Shown here: piece after piece, positions 12,536-21,829 of the stretch
Numbering within the stretch: the stretch's first letter is position 1
Layout of the letters: every line of letters starts with the position of its first letter
DNA from: Apricaphanius iberus
Lineage: Eukaryota; Chordata; Actinopteri; Cyprinodontiformes; Aphaniidae
Direction of reading: 5' to 3'
Assembly: GCA_028564705.1 (NCBI GenBank)
Contig: JAPXFQ010000483.1
Location: 2,170,001-2,234,000, forward strand
Length of the DNA stretch: 64,000 nucleotides
Notes under the pieces: model-generated
Told to the model about the DNA's origin: nothing
Databases searched by the model: none
The model's input: the letters and a program-made list of their open reading frames with translations, nothing else
Position numbers and translations under genes: made by a program

Positions 12536-15500
12536 TTAAGTCTCATCCAGCAAAGCTAAAAATGGTTTCCATGTTCTCTCATAGAACTTAGGTGCGTTCC
12601 CTCTACTTAGGCGAATCTGTTCCATCCTTGAGACAAAAACCATTTCATTAAGCCACCTCCTAAAGCAGGGGGATGATGGAGATTTCCAGTTCAGTAAGAT
12701 TAATTTTTTGGCTGCTACCATGCCTGTTTTAAGAGCCTGCTTACAGTGGGAAGGGAGGGTTGATGTCCTTTCAGAGGAACCAAAAATCGCCAATTTACAG
12801 TCTGGTTGAATATTTATTTTATATTGCTTAGAGAACCATCTGAATATGTCGCTCCAAAAACTGTCCAGTGCTGGGCAATACCAGAATAAATGTGAGAGTG
12901 AACCTTCGGCTGTGTTGCATCTATCACACATGGGAGACACGGATTCAAATATTCTGTTAAGTTTAATTTTGGAATAATGCAGTCTATGTACGACTTTAAA
13001 TTGAATCAACCGATATCTTGAATTTATAGAACACTTCTGTATGCTGGACAGGCTCTCCTCCCATAGTTCCTCTGAGAGTGGAACACCCAGTTCTTTTGAC
13101 CATGTATCCCTGAGATGACTGGAACTCACTGGCGACTCAAAAGCAGTGACAAAGCGGGAAATCAAATGTTTAGAGCTTGGTTGTAAGAGAAATGTATCGT
13201 AAAAATTATAATCATGTGGTCTCAATGGGAAATCAGAAACATGTTCTCTTACAAAATGTCTGATTTGTAAATACCGATAAAAATGCGACTGAGGGAGGTG
13301 ATATTTCGCCTGGAGCAAAGGGAAGGAAGCAAAGTTATTATCTATGTAAATATCTTTAATGTAACATAGGCCTCTCTTCTTCCAGTCCAGAAACACCCCA
13401 TCAGTCAAACCTGGTTTAAATAAATGATTACCTGTTATTGGGGCATTTACTGAAACATTTGGTAATCTAAGGACTTTTCTTATTTGATTCAATATCTTCA
13501 AAGAATTACTAAGAACAAAATTGTCACCAAATAACTTGTGGGAAGGCTGTGCAATTGAGAAGAGCAACGCTGGGAGTGAAGTTTGTGATGCAGACATGGA
13601 TTCAATCTTTAGCCAGAGCGGAGAGGAACAGTCATCATGAGGAGATCCCCCCTTCCAGAAAATGAGAGCCCTTGCATTTGCAGCCCAGTAATAATGCCTA
13701 AAAACCGGGAGGCCAAGACCTCCGCATTTCACGTTCTTCTGCAGATGGGCTTTAGAAATGCGAGGGGGTTTATTTACCCAAACAAATGACAGGACAATCG
13801 AATCTAGTTGTTTAAAAAAATGTAGCGGCAAATAAATAGGGAGGTTTTGAAAAAGGTACAAGAACCTTGGAAGTGCAACCATTTTAATGGCGTTTATACG
13901 GCCAATCATTGAGAGAGGGAGCAATTTCCAGTTCTTAATATTAGCTTTAAGTTTATCGACCATATCCAAAAAATTCAATTTCAGTAAGAGTTTGGGGTTT
14001 CTGGAAATCTTAAGGCCAAGGTAATTAATATGGGTGTTAGCTAATTTAAATGGCAAAGATTTCAAGAAAGTGGAGCAAATGTTAGTCAGTGGCATGAACT
14101 CACATTTGTCCCAGTTAATTGTGTACCCAGATAATTTACCAAATGATTTTATATAATTCAGAAGGTTGGGAACTGAGACCCCTGGGTCTGATAAACAGAT
14201 CAATAAATCATCAGCGTACAGATTAACAAGGCTTTCCACATCACCAAACTTTATCCCATGAATTCCTGGGTGACCTCTTATACCTATTGCAAGTGGTTCC
14301 AAAGTAATGTCAAAGAGAAGAGGAGAAAGAGGATCGCCCTGCCTTACACCCCGCTGTAACTCAAAGGGTTGGGACCTATCTGAATTAGTGAGAATAGAGG
14401 ATACTGGTTTAAGATAAATTATTTTCACCCATTCAATGAAATGTTCCCCAAATCCAAATTGCTTTAGCGTCTTCAGCATGTAAGGCCATTCGATCTGATC
14501 GAATGCCTTTTGGGCATCAAGAGATAAAATAGCAGCCTGTGTATTTTTCCCATGTACTGAGTATACTGTATTTAAAAGCAGACGGACATTACTAAAAGCA
14601 AACCGACCTGGAATAAAACCAGTCTGATTAGGGTGTACAATTGTGGAAATATGCCTACCTAGTTTTGTAGCCAAAACTTTAGTTATTATTTTCAGATCAC
14701 AATTTAAGAGAGCAATCGGTCTGTAACTTGCAGGATCCACCGCTTCCCTTCCCCCCTTCAAAAGCAAGGAGATATTCGCCTCATACAATGAGCTGGGTAG
14801 CGTCTTATTTCTCATAGAATCGTTCACCATTCTCAGCATGAGTGGAACTATTTTGTCATGGAATGATTTATAAAATTCACAGCCAAAGCCGTCTGGGCCA
14901 GATGTTTTTCCAGAGGGGCAGGCTCGAATAGCATTTAAGAGGTCAGTTTCAGAAAACGGGGCATCTAAGTCATCTCTCGCCACACTATCTAATTGGGGAA
15001 CATTTAAATTAGCAAAAAAGTTACACAAATCGGCCTCAGTGTCCTTTACTTTACTAGCATACAGTTCCTTATAGAAGTCCCTGAAGCAAGCATTTATCTC
15101 TCTCGGATTGGTTAGGAGACTGCCTGATTTGGATTTTATTTTGTGAATGGCCTGTTTAGCCCTTGCGCCTTTAAGTTGGCTAGCTAGCAGTTTTTCTGGC
15201 TTATCTCCAAGTTCCAATTGTTTTTGTTTAATTTTTAATAAAAGATTGCCAACACGTTTATTAAGAATGGTGTTGTATTCATATTTCAATTTCAAAATTT
15301 TGTTGTAATCAGCAGATGAGAGGGAAGATTTATAGGCCTCTTCCAATACAGGAAGCATTTTTTCAATGTCCTTAAGGCGGTTGTTAAGTTCTCTTTTCTT
15401 GGCTGATTCAAATGAAATAATATGGCCCCTCATAACTACTTTGAAGGTCTCCCATAAAACAGTATCCGAGACTTCCCCATTATCATTTGTGATAAGAAAT

Positions 15501-16288
15501 TCGTCTATATGTGCAGTCATATGCTTAATAAAAGACTGCTCCTCAAGAAGAAGAGGGTTGAAGCGCCAGCTGTATTTGGGACTAGATAGGATATTTCTGA
15601 AGTTAAGAGAAACTGGACTGTGATCAGATATTAACATATTATGATACGTAGACTTAATAACACTAGGTAGTAATTCAGAAGCTATCAGAAAGTAGTCAAT
15701 CCTAGTGTAAGACTTATGGACATGAGAATAATAAGAAAACTCCTTATCTGTAGGATGCTGGAGACGCCATATTTCGACCATATTTCTTGTTTTAATTAAA
15801 TCATTCAGAATTCCCACTGAAGCTATAGTGGAAGGTGGTTTTGTAGAAGACCTATCGAGGACAGGGTCCAGATAACAATTAAAGTCACCCCCAATAATAA
15901 CATTCGTGGTAGAGTCTGGTATCATATCAAATACTTTACGGAAGAAATCAGGATTATCAATATTTGGACCATAGATGTTAAGCATCGTCACTGGAAGGGA
16001 GTTTATGTGTCCAGATATCATCAAATATCTGCCATATGGGTCTGCTGTCATACTATCAAGAATAAATGGTATATTTTTTCGGAAAAGAATAGCAACCCCT
16101 CTAGACTTTCGTGTATAAGGTGCTTGATAAACTTGGGAGATCCAATTTGCTCTCAGCCTGCGTTGCTCGTTTACACCAATGTGCGTTTCCTGAAGAAAAA
16201 TTACGTCTGGTTTTAATGACTTGAGATGCGAGAAGACGCGACCCCTTTTAATCACATGACCCAAACCCTTTACGTTCCACGAGACCAA
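12536..16288 (-). CDS. L1 ORF2: endonuclease / reverse transcriptase
   Basis: About 1,250 residues without a stop, counted from a TTG codon at 16288-16286. The N-terminal third is an APE-type endonuclease: SWN (Asn5), QETH (Glu34), NIYGPN (Tyr106), GGDFN (Asp135, Asn137), SDHSPV (Asp222, His223). The middle is the reverse transcriptase: SGPDGFG (463-469), SYRPIALLN (521-529), SLDAQKAFD with Asp591, RQGDPLSPLLF (649-659), YADD (691-694). Near the C-terminus is a CCHC-type knuckle (CDRCNTAEGSLSHLFWYC). The protein nicks target DNA and copies the L1 RNA in place. No in-frame ATG precedes the endonuclease: upstream codons run back to a TAA through ATAAATGATAAATTTACATT, where ATA may be a mutated ATG. 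Otherwise the frame looks functional. Confidence 0.95.
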   Translation of the reverse strand: MVSWNVKGLGHVIKRGRVFSHLKSLKPDVIFLQETHIGVNEQRRLRANWISQVYQAPYTRKSRGVAILFRKNIPFILDSMTADPYGRYLMISGHINSLPVTMLNIYGPNIDNPDFFRKVFDMIPDSTTNVIIGGDFNCYLDPVLDRSSTKPPSTIASVGILNDLIKTRNMVEIWRLQHPTDKEFSYYSHVHKSYTRIDYFLIASELLPSVIKSTYHNMLISDHSPVSLNFRNILSSPKYSWRFNPLLLEEQSFIKHMTAHIDEFLITNDNGEVSDTVLWETFKVVMRGHIISFESAKKRELNNRLKDIEKMLPVLEEAYKSSLSSADYNKILKLKYEYNTILNKRVGNLLLKIKQKQLELGDKPEKLLASQLKGARAKQAIHKIKSKSGSLLTNPREINACFRDFYKELYASKVKDTEADLCNFFANLNVPQLDSVARDDLDAPFSETDLLNAIRACPSGKTSGPDGFGCEFYKSFHDKIVPLMLRMVNDSMRNKTLPSSLYEANISLLLKGGREAVDPASYRPIALLNCDLKIITKVLATKLGRHISTIVHPNQTGFIPGRFAFSNVRLLLNTVYSVHGKNTQAAILSLDAQKAFDQIEWPYMLKTLKQFGFGEHFIEWVKIIYLKPVSSILTNSDRSQPFELQRGVRQGDPLSPLLFDITLEPLAIGIRGHPGIHGIKFGDVESLVNLYADDLLICLSDPGVSVPNLLNYIKSFGKLSGYTINWDKCEFMPLTNICSTFLKSLPFKLANTHINYLGLKISRNPKLLLKLNFLDMVDKLKANIKNWKLLPLSMIGRINAIKMVALPRFLYLFQNLPIYLPLHFFKQLDSIVLSFVWVNKPPRISKAHLQKNVKCGGLGLPVFRHYYWAANARALIFWKGGSPHDDCSSPLWLKIESMSASQTSLPALLFSIAQPSHKLFGDNFVLSNSLKILNQIRKVLRLPNVSVNAPITGNHLFKPGLTDGVFLDWKKRGLCYIKDIYIDNNFASFPLLQAKYHLPQSHFYRYLQIRHFVREHVSDFPLRPHDYNFYDTFLLQPSSKHLISRFVTAFESPVSSSHLRDTWSKELGVPLSEELWEESLSSIQKCSINSRYRLIQFKVVHRLHYSKIKLNRIFESVSPMCDRCNTAEGSLSHLFWYCPALDSFWSDIFRWFSKQYKINIQPDCKLAIFGSSERTSTLPSHCKQALKTGMVAAKKLILLNWKSPSSPCFRRWLNEMVFVSRMEQIRLSRGNAPKFYERTWKPFLALLDET

Positions 16289-16322
16289 TGTAAATTTATC
16301 ATTTATGCTGCTACGTGTTACG

Positions 16323-16685
16323 TTATCTGATACTGATATTATTCCTGTAGTAAAAGCAATCTGTTACCCTCTCAAAAGTGCACAAAATATAATAAAACAA
16401 GTCACACAAAGAACATACATTGTAACCTGAGGTAACACCTTCAAACAAACCCATGAACACATCCCCTACCCGCCCGCAAGCACTTCCCCAAACGAAGCAC
16501 AGGCATCCCTTCATGCTCGGGGCCGCTACACGCACGGCCTGAAACCCGCTTTCAAACCTAACTCGTTAAAGCTGCGATAGCTAATTTAGCCCAAATCCAC
16601 TGCCAAACATAATTTACCTGAGTCATAAGAATTAGATTAACAGTCTCTCAGTGTGTTGAACACATTGGAAAATGCAGCACCAATC
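16323..16685 (-). other. L1 inter-ORF region
   Basis: Stretch between the ORF1 stop and the start of ORF2 on the minus strand. It has an open but unrecognised 70-codon frame, which I do not treat as a gene. The last part before ORF2 is in frame with it for about 26 codons after a TAA. Confidence 0.6.
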
Positions 16686-17531
16686 TTAAGGTGAGTTTTT
16701 TAAGTCAGTGTTGATAAAAGTCATTGCCTCACTCGGTGTACTGAAGAACTTGAACCGCTCCTTGTATTTTATCCGGAGCCTCGCAGGGAAAAGTAGGCTG
16801 TGCTCCACCTTCAGCTCCCGTAGCATCCGCTGGGCCTCGGTGTACTCACGCCGCTGCCGCATCACCTCAGACGTATAATCCGGGAAGATGAGCACCGTGT
16901 TGCCTTTGTACTGTAGTTGTCGTTCCCTCCGGAGGCGAAGTATGAGCTCCTTCTCCCGATAGAAGTGGACCCTGGCGATGATGGCGCGAGGCTTGTCTCC
17001 CGCTGCGGGCGGCGGCCGCAGGGTCCGGTGCGCCCGGTCGATAACCACCGGTGACTGAAAACTGTCCATGCCGAAAAGCTTTGGGATTAATGCCTCGATG
17101 AATTCTGTTGGTTTACCGCCCTCTTCCTGCTCAGGAATGCCGATAATCTTAATATTATTGCGGCGCGACCGGCCTTCGAGGTCATCCACTTTTAGCTTGA
17201 GCGCGTTGTTTTCATCTTTCAGGCCAGAAACGGTCTTCTCCAAGCAGGTTATGCGACTCTCATGGTCCAGCACTCGTTCTTCCACTGTCTCAACCTTTTC
17301 CAATAGTTCCCTCTGGGAGCTCTGCACCACTTTAAGTGTTTGCTCTAACTTGTCGAATCTGCCGTTCATTTGTTCCAGTATCTTGTCGGAAACTTTCTCC
17401 CAGATTAACGGCAACATCTCCGTGTCGCTGCCGCTGGAGTCATGGTCAGGCTGGCTAGCGCTAGCATTAGCGTTAGCAGAAGCAAAGGATGGTCGAGGCG
17501 ACTCGACGTTTTTTGACGACTTCCTCGGCAT
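16686..17531 (-). CDS. L1 ORF1 protein (RNA-binding chaperone)
   Basis: 281 residues from an ATG (MPRKSSKNVESPRPSF) with all L1 ORF1p parts in order: a polar, Ser/Ala-rich N-terminus (1-45); a coiled coil with heptad-like Leu/Val/Glu spacing (about 47-118); an RRM-like domain starting RRNNIKIIGIPE and containing RAHRTLRPPP and PRAIIARVHFY (about 119-205); and a C-terminal domain with LRRERQLQYKGNTVLIFPDY and the TPSEAM ending (about 206-275). In known L1s it forms trimers and coats the L1 RNA. There are no stops or frameshifts. It lies 5' of ORF2 on the same transcript, after a short 5' UTR (17532-17689). Confidence 0.93.
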   Translation of the reverse strand: MPRKSSKNVESPRPSFASANANASASQPDHDSSGSDTEMLPLIWEKVSDKILEQMNGRFDKLEQTLKVVQSSQRELLEKVETVEERVLDHESRITCLEKTVSGLKDENNALKLKVDDLEGRSRRNNIKIIGIPEQEEGGKPTEFIEALIPKLFGMDSFQSPVVIDRAHRTLRPPPAAGDKPRAIIARVHFYREKELILRLRRERQLQYKGNTVLIFPDYTSEVMRQRREYTEAQRMLRELKVEHSLLFPARLRIKYKERFKFFSTPSEAMTFINTDLKNSP

Positions 17532-17783
17532 GTCGTTGCATAAACTTCACTGATTAGGTCCCTAATGTGTACAATTGTTCCTGAGATTGATAAAATAATG
17601 TTCGAGACTGTTAAAATATTAATTTTACATGTTGGCAGGGAAGAGCCTCCGAAAGCACGTCTACTCCATGCGCTGCTCACTAGCGCCCCCCAGGAAATTG
17701 TACTTTTAACCCATTTTCAATCTGTTTTCCATGAGTGGAAAATTGGTCATTTTCCAGGGTTTCCAGGACATGTGGGAACCCTG

Positions 17784-18010
17784 TTGTAGAAGACCTGCAG
17801 CATCTTGATGCAAACATTGAAGAAGATTCCTCAAGAAGTACAGTTGGCTCTTTTCCATTTTGTACACAGTTTGCTGTTGAGTCTCCAGTCCAGTCTGGTG
17901 TCCAGTGAAGGTATTTACACTCCTAAACCACCTCCACTTCTTCTCCCGTGATTGAAAATGTGACAGGATGATAGATCAATCACCTATCATCCTATCAACT
18001 TTAAAAGTTG
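17784..18010 (-). mobile_element. Jockey-type LINE fragment, C-terminal reverse-transcriptase region
   Basis: The minus strand reads, with frame damage, as the fish LINE segment around EYKYL / LDWT / FFLRRL / MLRMFYE (visible here as GEEVEVV, YLHWTPDWTGD, EPTVLLEESSS, FASRCCRSS). It is the upstream partner of 10281-10409, separated from it by the hAT-like insertion. It is dead by frameshifts. Confidence 0.6.
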
Positions 18011-18386
18011 ATTGGATCCAATCTTGAACCCATGATTATTTCTTGATCTTGTCTTGAATCTCAGAGACCTTAGAGTGTAAATCTTCTTTATACAGTGATA
18101 AGTTTAGAGACAGTTTGTGTACTCAGTGATGTAATTGTAAAGTGTGTTGAGTAAAAATCCTTAAGGATGTTTAAGACAACTAAACAACACTAAAATCAAT
18201 TAACAAGATGACCAGATTTTAATAAATCTGATTTGCCACCTAAATAAGAAAATTTGGATGCCATCTTTAATGACATAAAAACCTTGGAACTTGCTTTGGT
18301 GATGGGATCTGACAGTGACAAACAAACAGCTAAAAAGCGGAAGAAAAATCAAACCACAAGGCTAAACTAACTGTACAAAGACGTAC
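18011..18386. other. ryr2 intron 8, right part: nothing recognised
   Basis: Ordinary AT-rich intron leading from the exon 8 donor (GTACGT at 18386-18381, minus strand). Confidence 0.6.
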
Positions 18387-18486
18387 CTTGTGCTACTTCA
18401 CTGCCAGAACAGATGGGAGCCACACTCCATAGAGTCTGTTGGAAGGCTGCATCAACATGCAGACTGCCATTCCCATAGGACAGATG
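18387..18486 (-). CDS. ryr2: ryr2 exon 8
   Basis: 100-bp exon between acceptor CTTTTTTTGTGTAG (ending at 18487) and donor CAAG|GTACGT. It encodes HLSYGNGSLHVDAAFQQTLW then SVAPICSGSEVAQ, nearly identical to mammalian RYR2 (HLSYGNGSLHVDA, QQTLWSVAPI). It begins with a complete codon after exon 7 (..RYL) and ends with one base of a Gly codon completed by exon 9. Cytosolic beta-trefoil region of the channel. Confidence 0.97.
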
Positions 18487-18940
18487 CTACACAAAAAAAG
18501 AGTCAAATTTAATAGACAGCTGTATTTCAATAATGATATTTGCTCACAGTTTTCCTGCATGCAGGCAGATACACTGAGATTAGTCAGGTTTTCAGTCAGC
18601 ACAGCCTTACTAAGTGAAGGGAAAATGTATTTATTAATTAATATTAGACAGCAGGGATAAAGAGGTATTTCATGAACTCCTGGTTTGTGACTAATCAGTG
18701 TCAGCATAAAGCACATAGAAACAGTTAAATAAACATCAGTAGCTTTCAGTGTTCTGCTTACATCTGCGTGATATGACTGATGCAAACCTGGAACTTTGAA
18801 CTGCTGTATTTAAATCCAGCACACTTTAGCAAATGTTTGGTATTGTTCAGAACATGTTGGACAAACCCCAACATCTGAGAAAACAAGTCTGTCTGCTTTT
18901 CTTCCTTAGTGTACATTGACAGTGATACTCAAGCAGAATA

Positions 18941-19705
18941 TACAGTAATGTTAAAACATTTCTGGCAGGTGCGAAAATAAATACTACAAACAAAGACTGC
19001 TTTGAAAAATGGAAGTGTTAATTGTATGAAAAAAAGCTTTAAGTGTTAAAAGTGTTACGTTTTAATCATACATTTTCAAAATAGTGTTGTAATTAATCAA
19101 AATAGAAATCTAAATTGAAATCAATATTCTGTGTGACCAGCCTTTGCCTTCAATACAGCATCAATTCTTCTAGGTCCGCTTGCTGACATTTTTTAAAGGA
19201 AGTGGGCTGCTAGGTTGTTTCAAACATCTTGGAGAACTAACCACAGATCTTCTGTGGATGTAGTCTTCCTCACTTTGTCCTTCTTCGCTTCATGTAATCC
19301 CAGATACGCTCTATGATGTTGAGATCAGGGCTCTGTGGGGGCCACACCATCACTTCCAGGACTTCTTGTTCTTCTTTACACTGCAGATAGTTCTTAATGA
19401 CTGGCTGGATGTTTGGGGCTGACCTGCTGCAGAATAAATTTGGGGCCAATCATACGCCATGATGGATAAGTTTCTGTCTATATTTCTTAGCATTGAGAAC
19501 ACCATTAACCCTGACAAAATCTCCAACTCCATTTGGAGAAATGCAGCCCCAAAACATTCAAGGAACCTCCACCATGCTTCACTGTTGCCTGCAGACTTTC
19601 ATCACTGTACTGCTCTCCGGCACTTCAACGAACAAACGGCCTTCTGCTACAAACAAGTATTTCAAATTTGGACTCATCAGTCCAGATCTCCTTGTGCCAA
19701 TATCA
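18941..19705 (-). mobile_element. Tc1-like transposon, C-terminal half with one terminal inverted repeat
   Basis: The minus strand encodes the end of a Tc1-type transposase: MVWPPQSPDLNIIERIWDYM then KRRRTK, with the DDE-domain final Glu context (SPDLNIIERIWD) at about 19300-19345. Upstream are remnants of the NDNDPKHT / GAAFLQMELEIL region (19510-19560). The left terminus TACAGTAATGTTAAAACATT then TCTGGCAGGTG (18941-18971) matches the Tc1-like end also seen at 34270-34325. It carries frameshifts and stops and is cut off at about 19705, where another repeat begins. Not active. Confidence 0.85.
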
Positions 19706-20045
19706 TAGATACAAAACATCCATGTCTACCGCTTATCCTGAAGGGGTCATGAGGGGGGGGGGGCAATAACCAAGAAGCGGGGTAAAACCTAGACAGTTTG
19801 CCAATCAATCTCATGGCTATACAGAGACAGAAGGGACAAACAACCATGCACGCACACACTCACACCTAAGGGAAATTTGGACTGAGCAATTAACCTAACA
19901 ATCATGTTTTTGGACTGTAGGAGGAAGCCGGAGTACCCAGGGGAACCAGGGAGAAAGCATCCACAGGGAGAAGACCCCAGCCTGAGATTCAAACCCAGAA
20001 CCTTGTTGCTGCAAGACAACAGTGCAACTAGCTTTGTCCCTGTGC
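19706..20045 (-). repeat. Teleost SINE-like repeat (plus-strand view is antisense)
   Basis: Contains the words of a widespread fish repeat: CATCCATGTCTACCGCTTAT, CCTGAAGGGGTCATGAGG, CAATTAACCTAACAATCATG, TTTTTGGACTGTAGGAGGAA and GAAAGCATCCACAGGGAGAA, then GATTCAAACCCAGAACC (a tRNA B-box-like stretch in antisense). The same repeat is present in the other orientation at 36085-36760, and its left part occurs at 21005-21120 and 52426-52548. Confidence 0.7.
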
Positions 20046-20080
20046 AGCCAACACAAAACAGATGACATTGCTACTGTGAA

Positions 20081-20560
20081 AACAGGTCTTCAACATAATT
20101 TGGTGCTAAGCCATTCAATGATTTATAAACTAGTAAAAGTATTTAGAAGTCTATTCTCTGAGCTACAGGGAGCCAGTGTAAAGACTTTAGAACCGGGGTG
20201 ATGTGCTCTACTTTCCTGGTTCTAGTGAGAACACGAGCAGCACAATCTGGATCTGCTGCAGTTGTCAGATAGGTAGACCTGTGAAGACACTGTTGCAGTA
20301 ATCAAACTGACTAAAGATAAATGCATGGATACGTTTTTAAGGTCCTGTTGTAACAGTCCTTTAATCCTAGAAATATTCTTCAAGTGATAGAAAGCGGACA
20401 TTGTTGCTGCCTTTATGTGATCCTGGAGGTTCAGTTCTGAGTCAATTATTACACCAAAAGTTCGGACCTGATCAGTACTTTGTAGCTGGATTAAATTAAG
20501 CTGTGTTCTGACTATTGATCTTTCCTCTTTATGTCCAAATAGAATTACTTCAGTTTTGTT
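20081..20560 (-). mobile_element. L2-type LINE fragment
   Basis: The minus strand reads FNKTEVILFGHKEERS, VRTFGVIIDSELNLQDHI, MSAFYHLKNISRIKGL, then TRTRKVEHITPVLKSLHWLP and YKSLNGLAPNYVEDL. This is the post-catalytic and C-terminal part of an L2 ORF2, close in sequence to 6032-6450 and 47790-47980. Stops and frameshifts are present. Confidence 0.85.
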
Positions 20561-20740
20561 GTAAAGTGCCTTGAGATGATATTTGTTGTGAATTGCCGCA
20601 TTATAAATAAAAGTGAATCGAAGTTAAATCAAACTTTATTTATAAAGCGCTTTTCATACAGAGTTGCATCTCAAAGTGCATTACAGATTAAAATTATCCC
20701 AAATAAAACATCCCCAACCCTCCCCTATAGAATTAAAAGC
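20561..20740. repeat. L2-type 3' tail pieces, two orientations
   Basis: AAGTGCCTTGAGATGATATT then GTTGTGAATTGCCGC..ATAAATAAAAGT (20563-20618) is an L2 3' end read on the plus strand. AATCAAACTTTATTTATAAAGCGC (20625-20650) is the same kind of tail read on the minus strand. Confidence 0.6.
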
Positions 20741-21829
20741 ATGAGTTTGACACAGGACGCATGCACACATGGCGACCGGTAGGAAAACTTTGGCTGTCAA
20801 TGTGTTAACCGTGTTTTATTTTGTCTGGGACAGGGGTCACATTAACGGAATATTCTCCGTATTTGACAGTTTTTTAGAACGTTGATGGAAAAATCTGAAG
20901 GCAGTCCATCATTTTAACAGATTAGTTTTCACACCTCCCTCTGACCGCTTTACGTGATGCGCATTTTTTTTTCCAACTCTATGCACAGAGTCAAGGTAAA
21001 TAAATTCCATCCATTATTTATTCCGCTTCTCCTTGGAGGGTCGCAGGGGATCTGGTGAATTTCTCCAGCGGTTATCGGGTGAGAGGTGCGGTGCACCCTG
21101 GACAGATCACCATGCAATCCATCCATCTGTGCGCCCGGTTAGAGGCGCGCCATAGAGCCCGATATGCACCAAAGACAGATGTGCGGCGCCGGCTGCTGCT
21201 TGCAGGCTTTCGTTAGGTAGTTTACAGGCCAGGAAGCGGCTCATTGTAATAGTCTTTCACTTATGGTCACTACAATGGGAGAAACGTTTCCTCATGTTAA
21301 ACCTTTTATCTGAAGTAAATAACATAATTGCAGTCTCTAGTCTCCAAGCGCAGATTCTGCCTGCACATCAACAGCTATGATTACCCGTGTGTATTATCTA
21401 TTCTGTCCGTGGAAAAAAATCTAACACCTCATGTCAATAACTTCTTCAACAATCCAACTATTAGATTATGAAAAGAAAAAAGAAAAGCAAGCATTTTTGT
21501 TCCATGCCGTGCAGGAACCACATCAGGTATTCTAATAATAACGCAATCTCTCATGTCAGGTTGTTTTGATTGAACAACACTTAACAGATACTACTGAATA
21601 CGTATTAACTTGTCAGATGATTGCTAGAGATAGGTAACCAAGCCCTAATTGCATTCAAATTTGATGCATAAAAAGAGATCATAACCGGATTTTTTTTACC
21701 CTGTCGGTCAAAATGACAGACAAAGAAAATCTCTAGCGCGACCTCTGGTCTGAGACAACACGATCCAAAGTAATTTTAACTGGGCACAGTGGTTTTGATT
21801 GAAACAACAGGATTTTTTACCCGGTCTTA
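20741..21829. other. ryr2 intron 7: mostly unclassified, one SINE-like fragment
   Basis: Holds a fragment of the GGGTCGCAGG...GAGAGG...CACCCTGGACAG repeat at about 21005-21120; the rest is not recognised. Sequence such as CAGGGGTCACATTAACGGAA (20831) suggests a further DNA element, but I could not find matching termini. Confidence 0.45.

Larger units (their letters stand above)
12144..17689 (-). mobile_element. Full-length L1 (LINE-1) retrotransposon
   Basis: A 5.5-kb non-LTR element lying in the same orientation as ryr2. The two ends carry an 18-bp perfect target duplication (CCAGGAAATTGTACTTTT at 12126-12143 and 17690-17707). The 3' end is a poly-A tail (poly-T on the plus strand, running into 12161), and the 5' end is GGGGGCGCTAGTGAG. 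It encodes an ORF1 RNA-binding protein and an ORF2 endonuclease/reverse transcriptase, both without internal stops. A second A-rich run lies at 12404-12435. The 5' UTR is short (about 158 bp). The exact duplications, intact long frames and full length indicate a recent insertion. The subfamily (fish L1 versus Tx1-type) was not resolved, although the lack of a fixed target favours ordinary L1. Confidence 0.92.
10410..17783. mobile_element. hAT-like DNA element hosting an inserted L1
   Basis: Left end CAGGGTTCC (10410-10418) and right end GGGAACCCTG (17774-17783) are inverted copies, with further TTTCC/GGAAA similarity inside. TTGTA flanks both sides (10405-10409 and 17784-17788). Removing the interval restores a continuous LINE fragment, which supports a real insertion event. 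Without the L1 it is about 1.8 kb and has no transposase that I can see, so it is probably non-autonomous. Within it, near 10515-11030, lie ATACCGATA/TATCGGTATA words of another hAT-type repeat (ACTGGGCAATATA start). CAGGG termini suit hAT; a 5-bp duplication is shorter than the usual 8 bp, so the class is tentative. Confidence 0.6.

Noticed and set aside
15366..17553. Plus-strand frames opposite the L1 ORFs (85, 69 and 161 codons)
   Set aside because: They are antisense shadows of ORF1 and ORF2.
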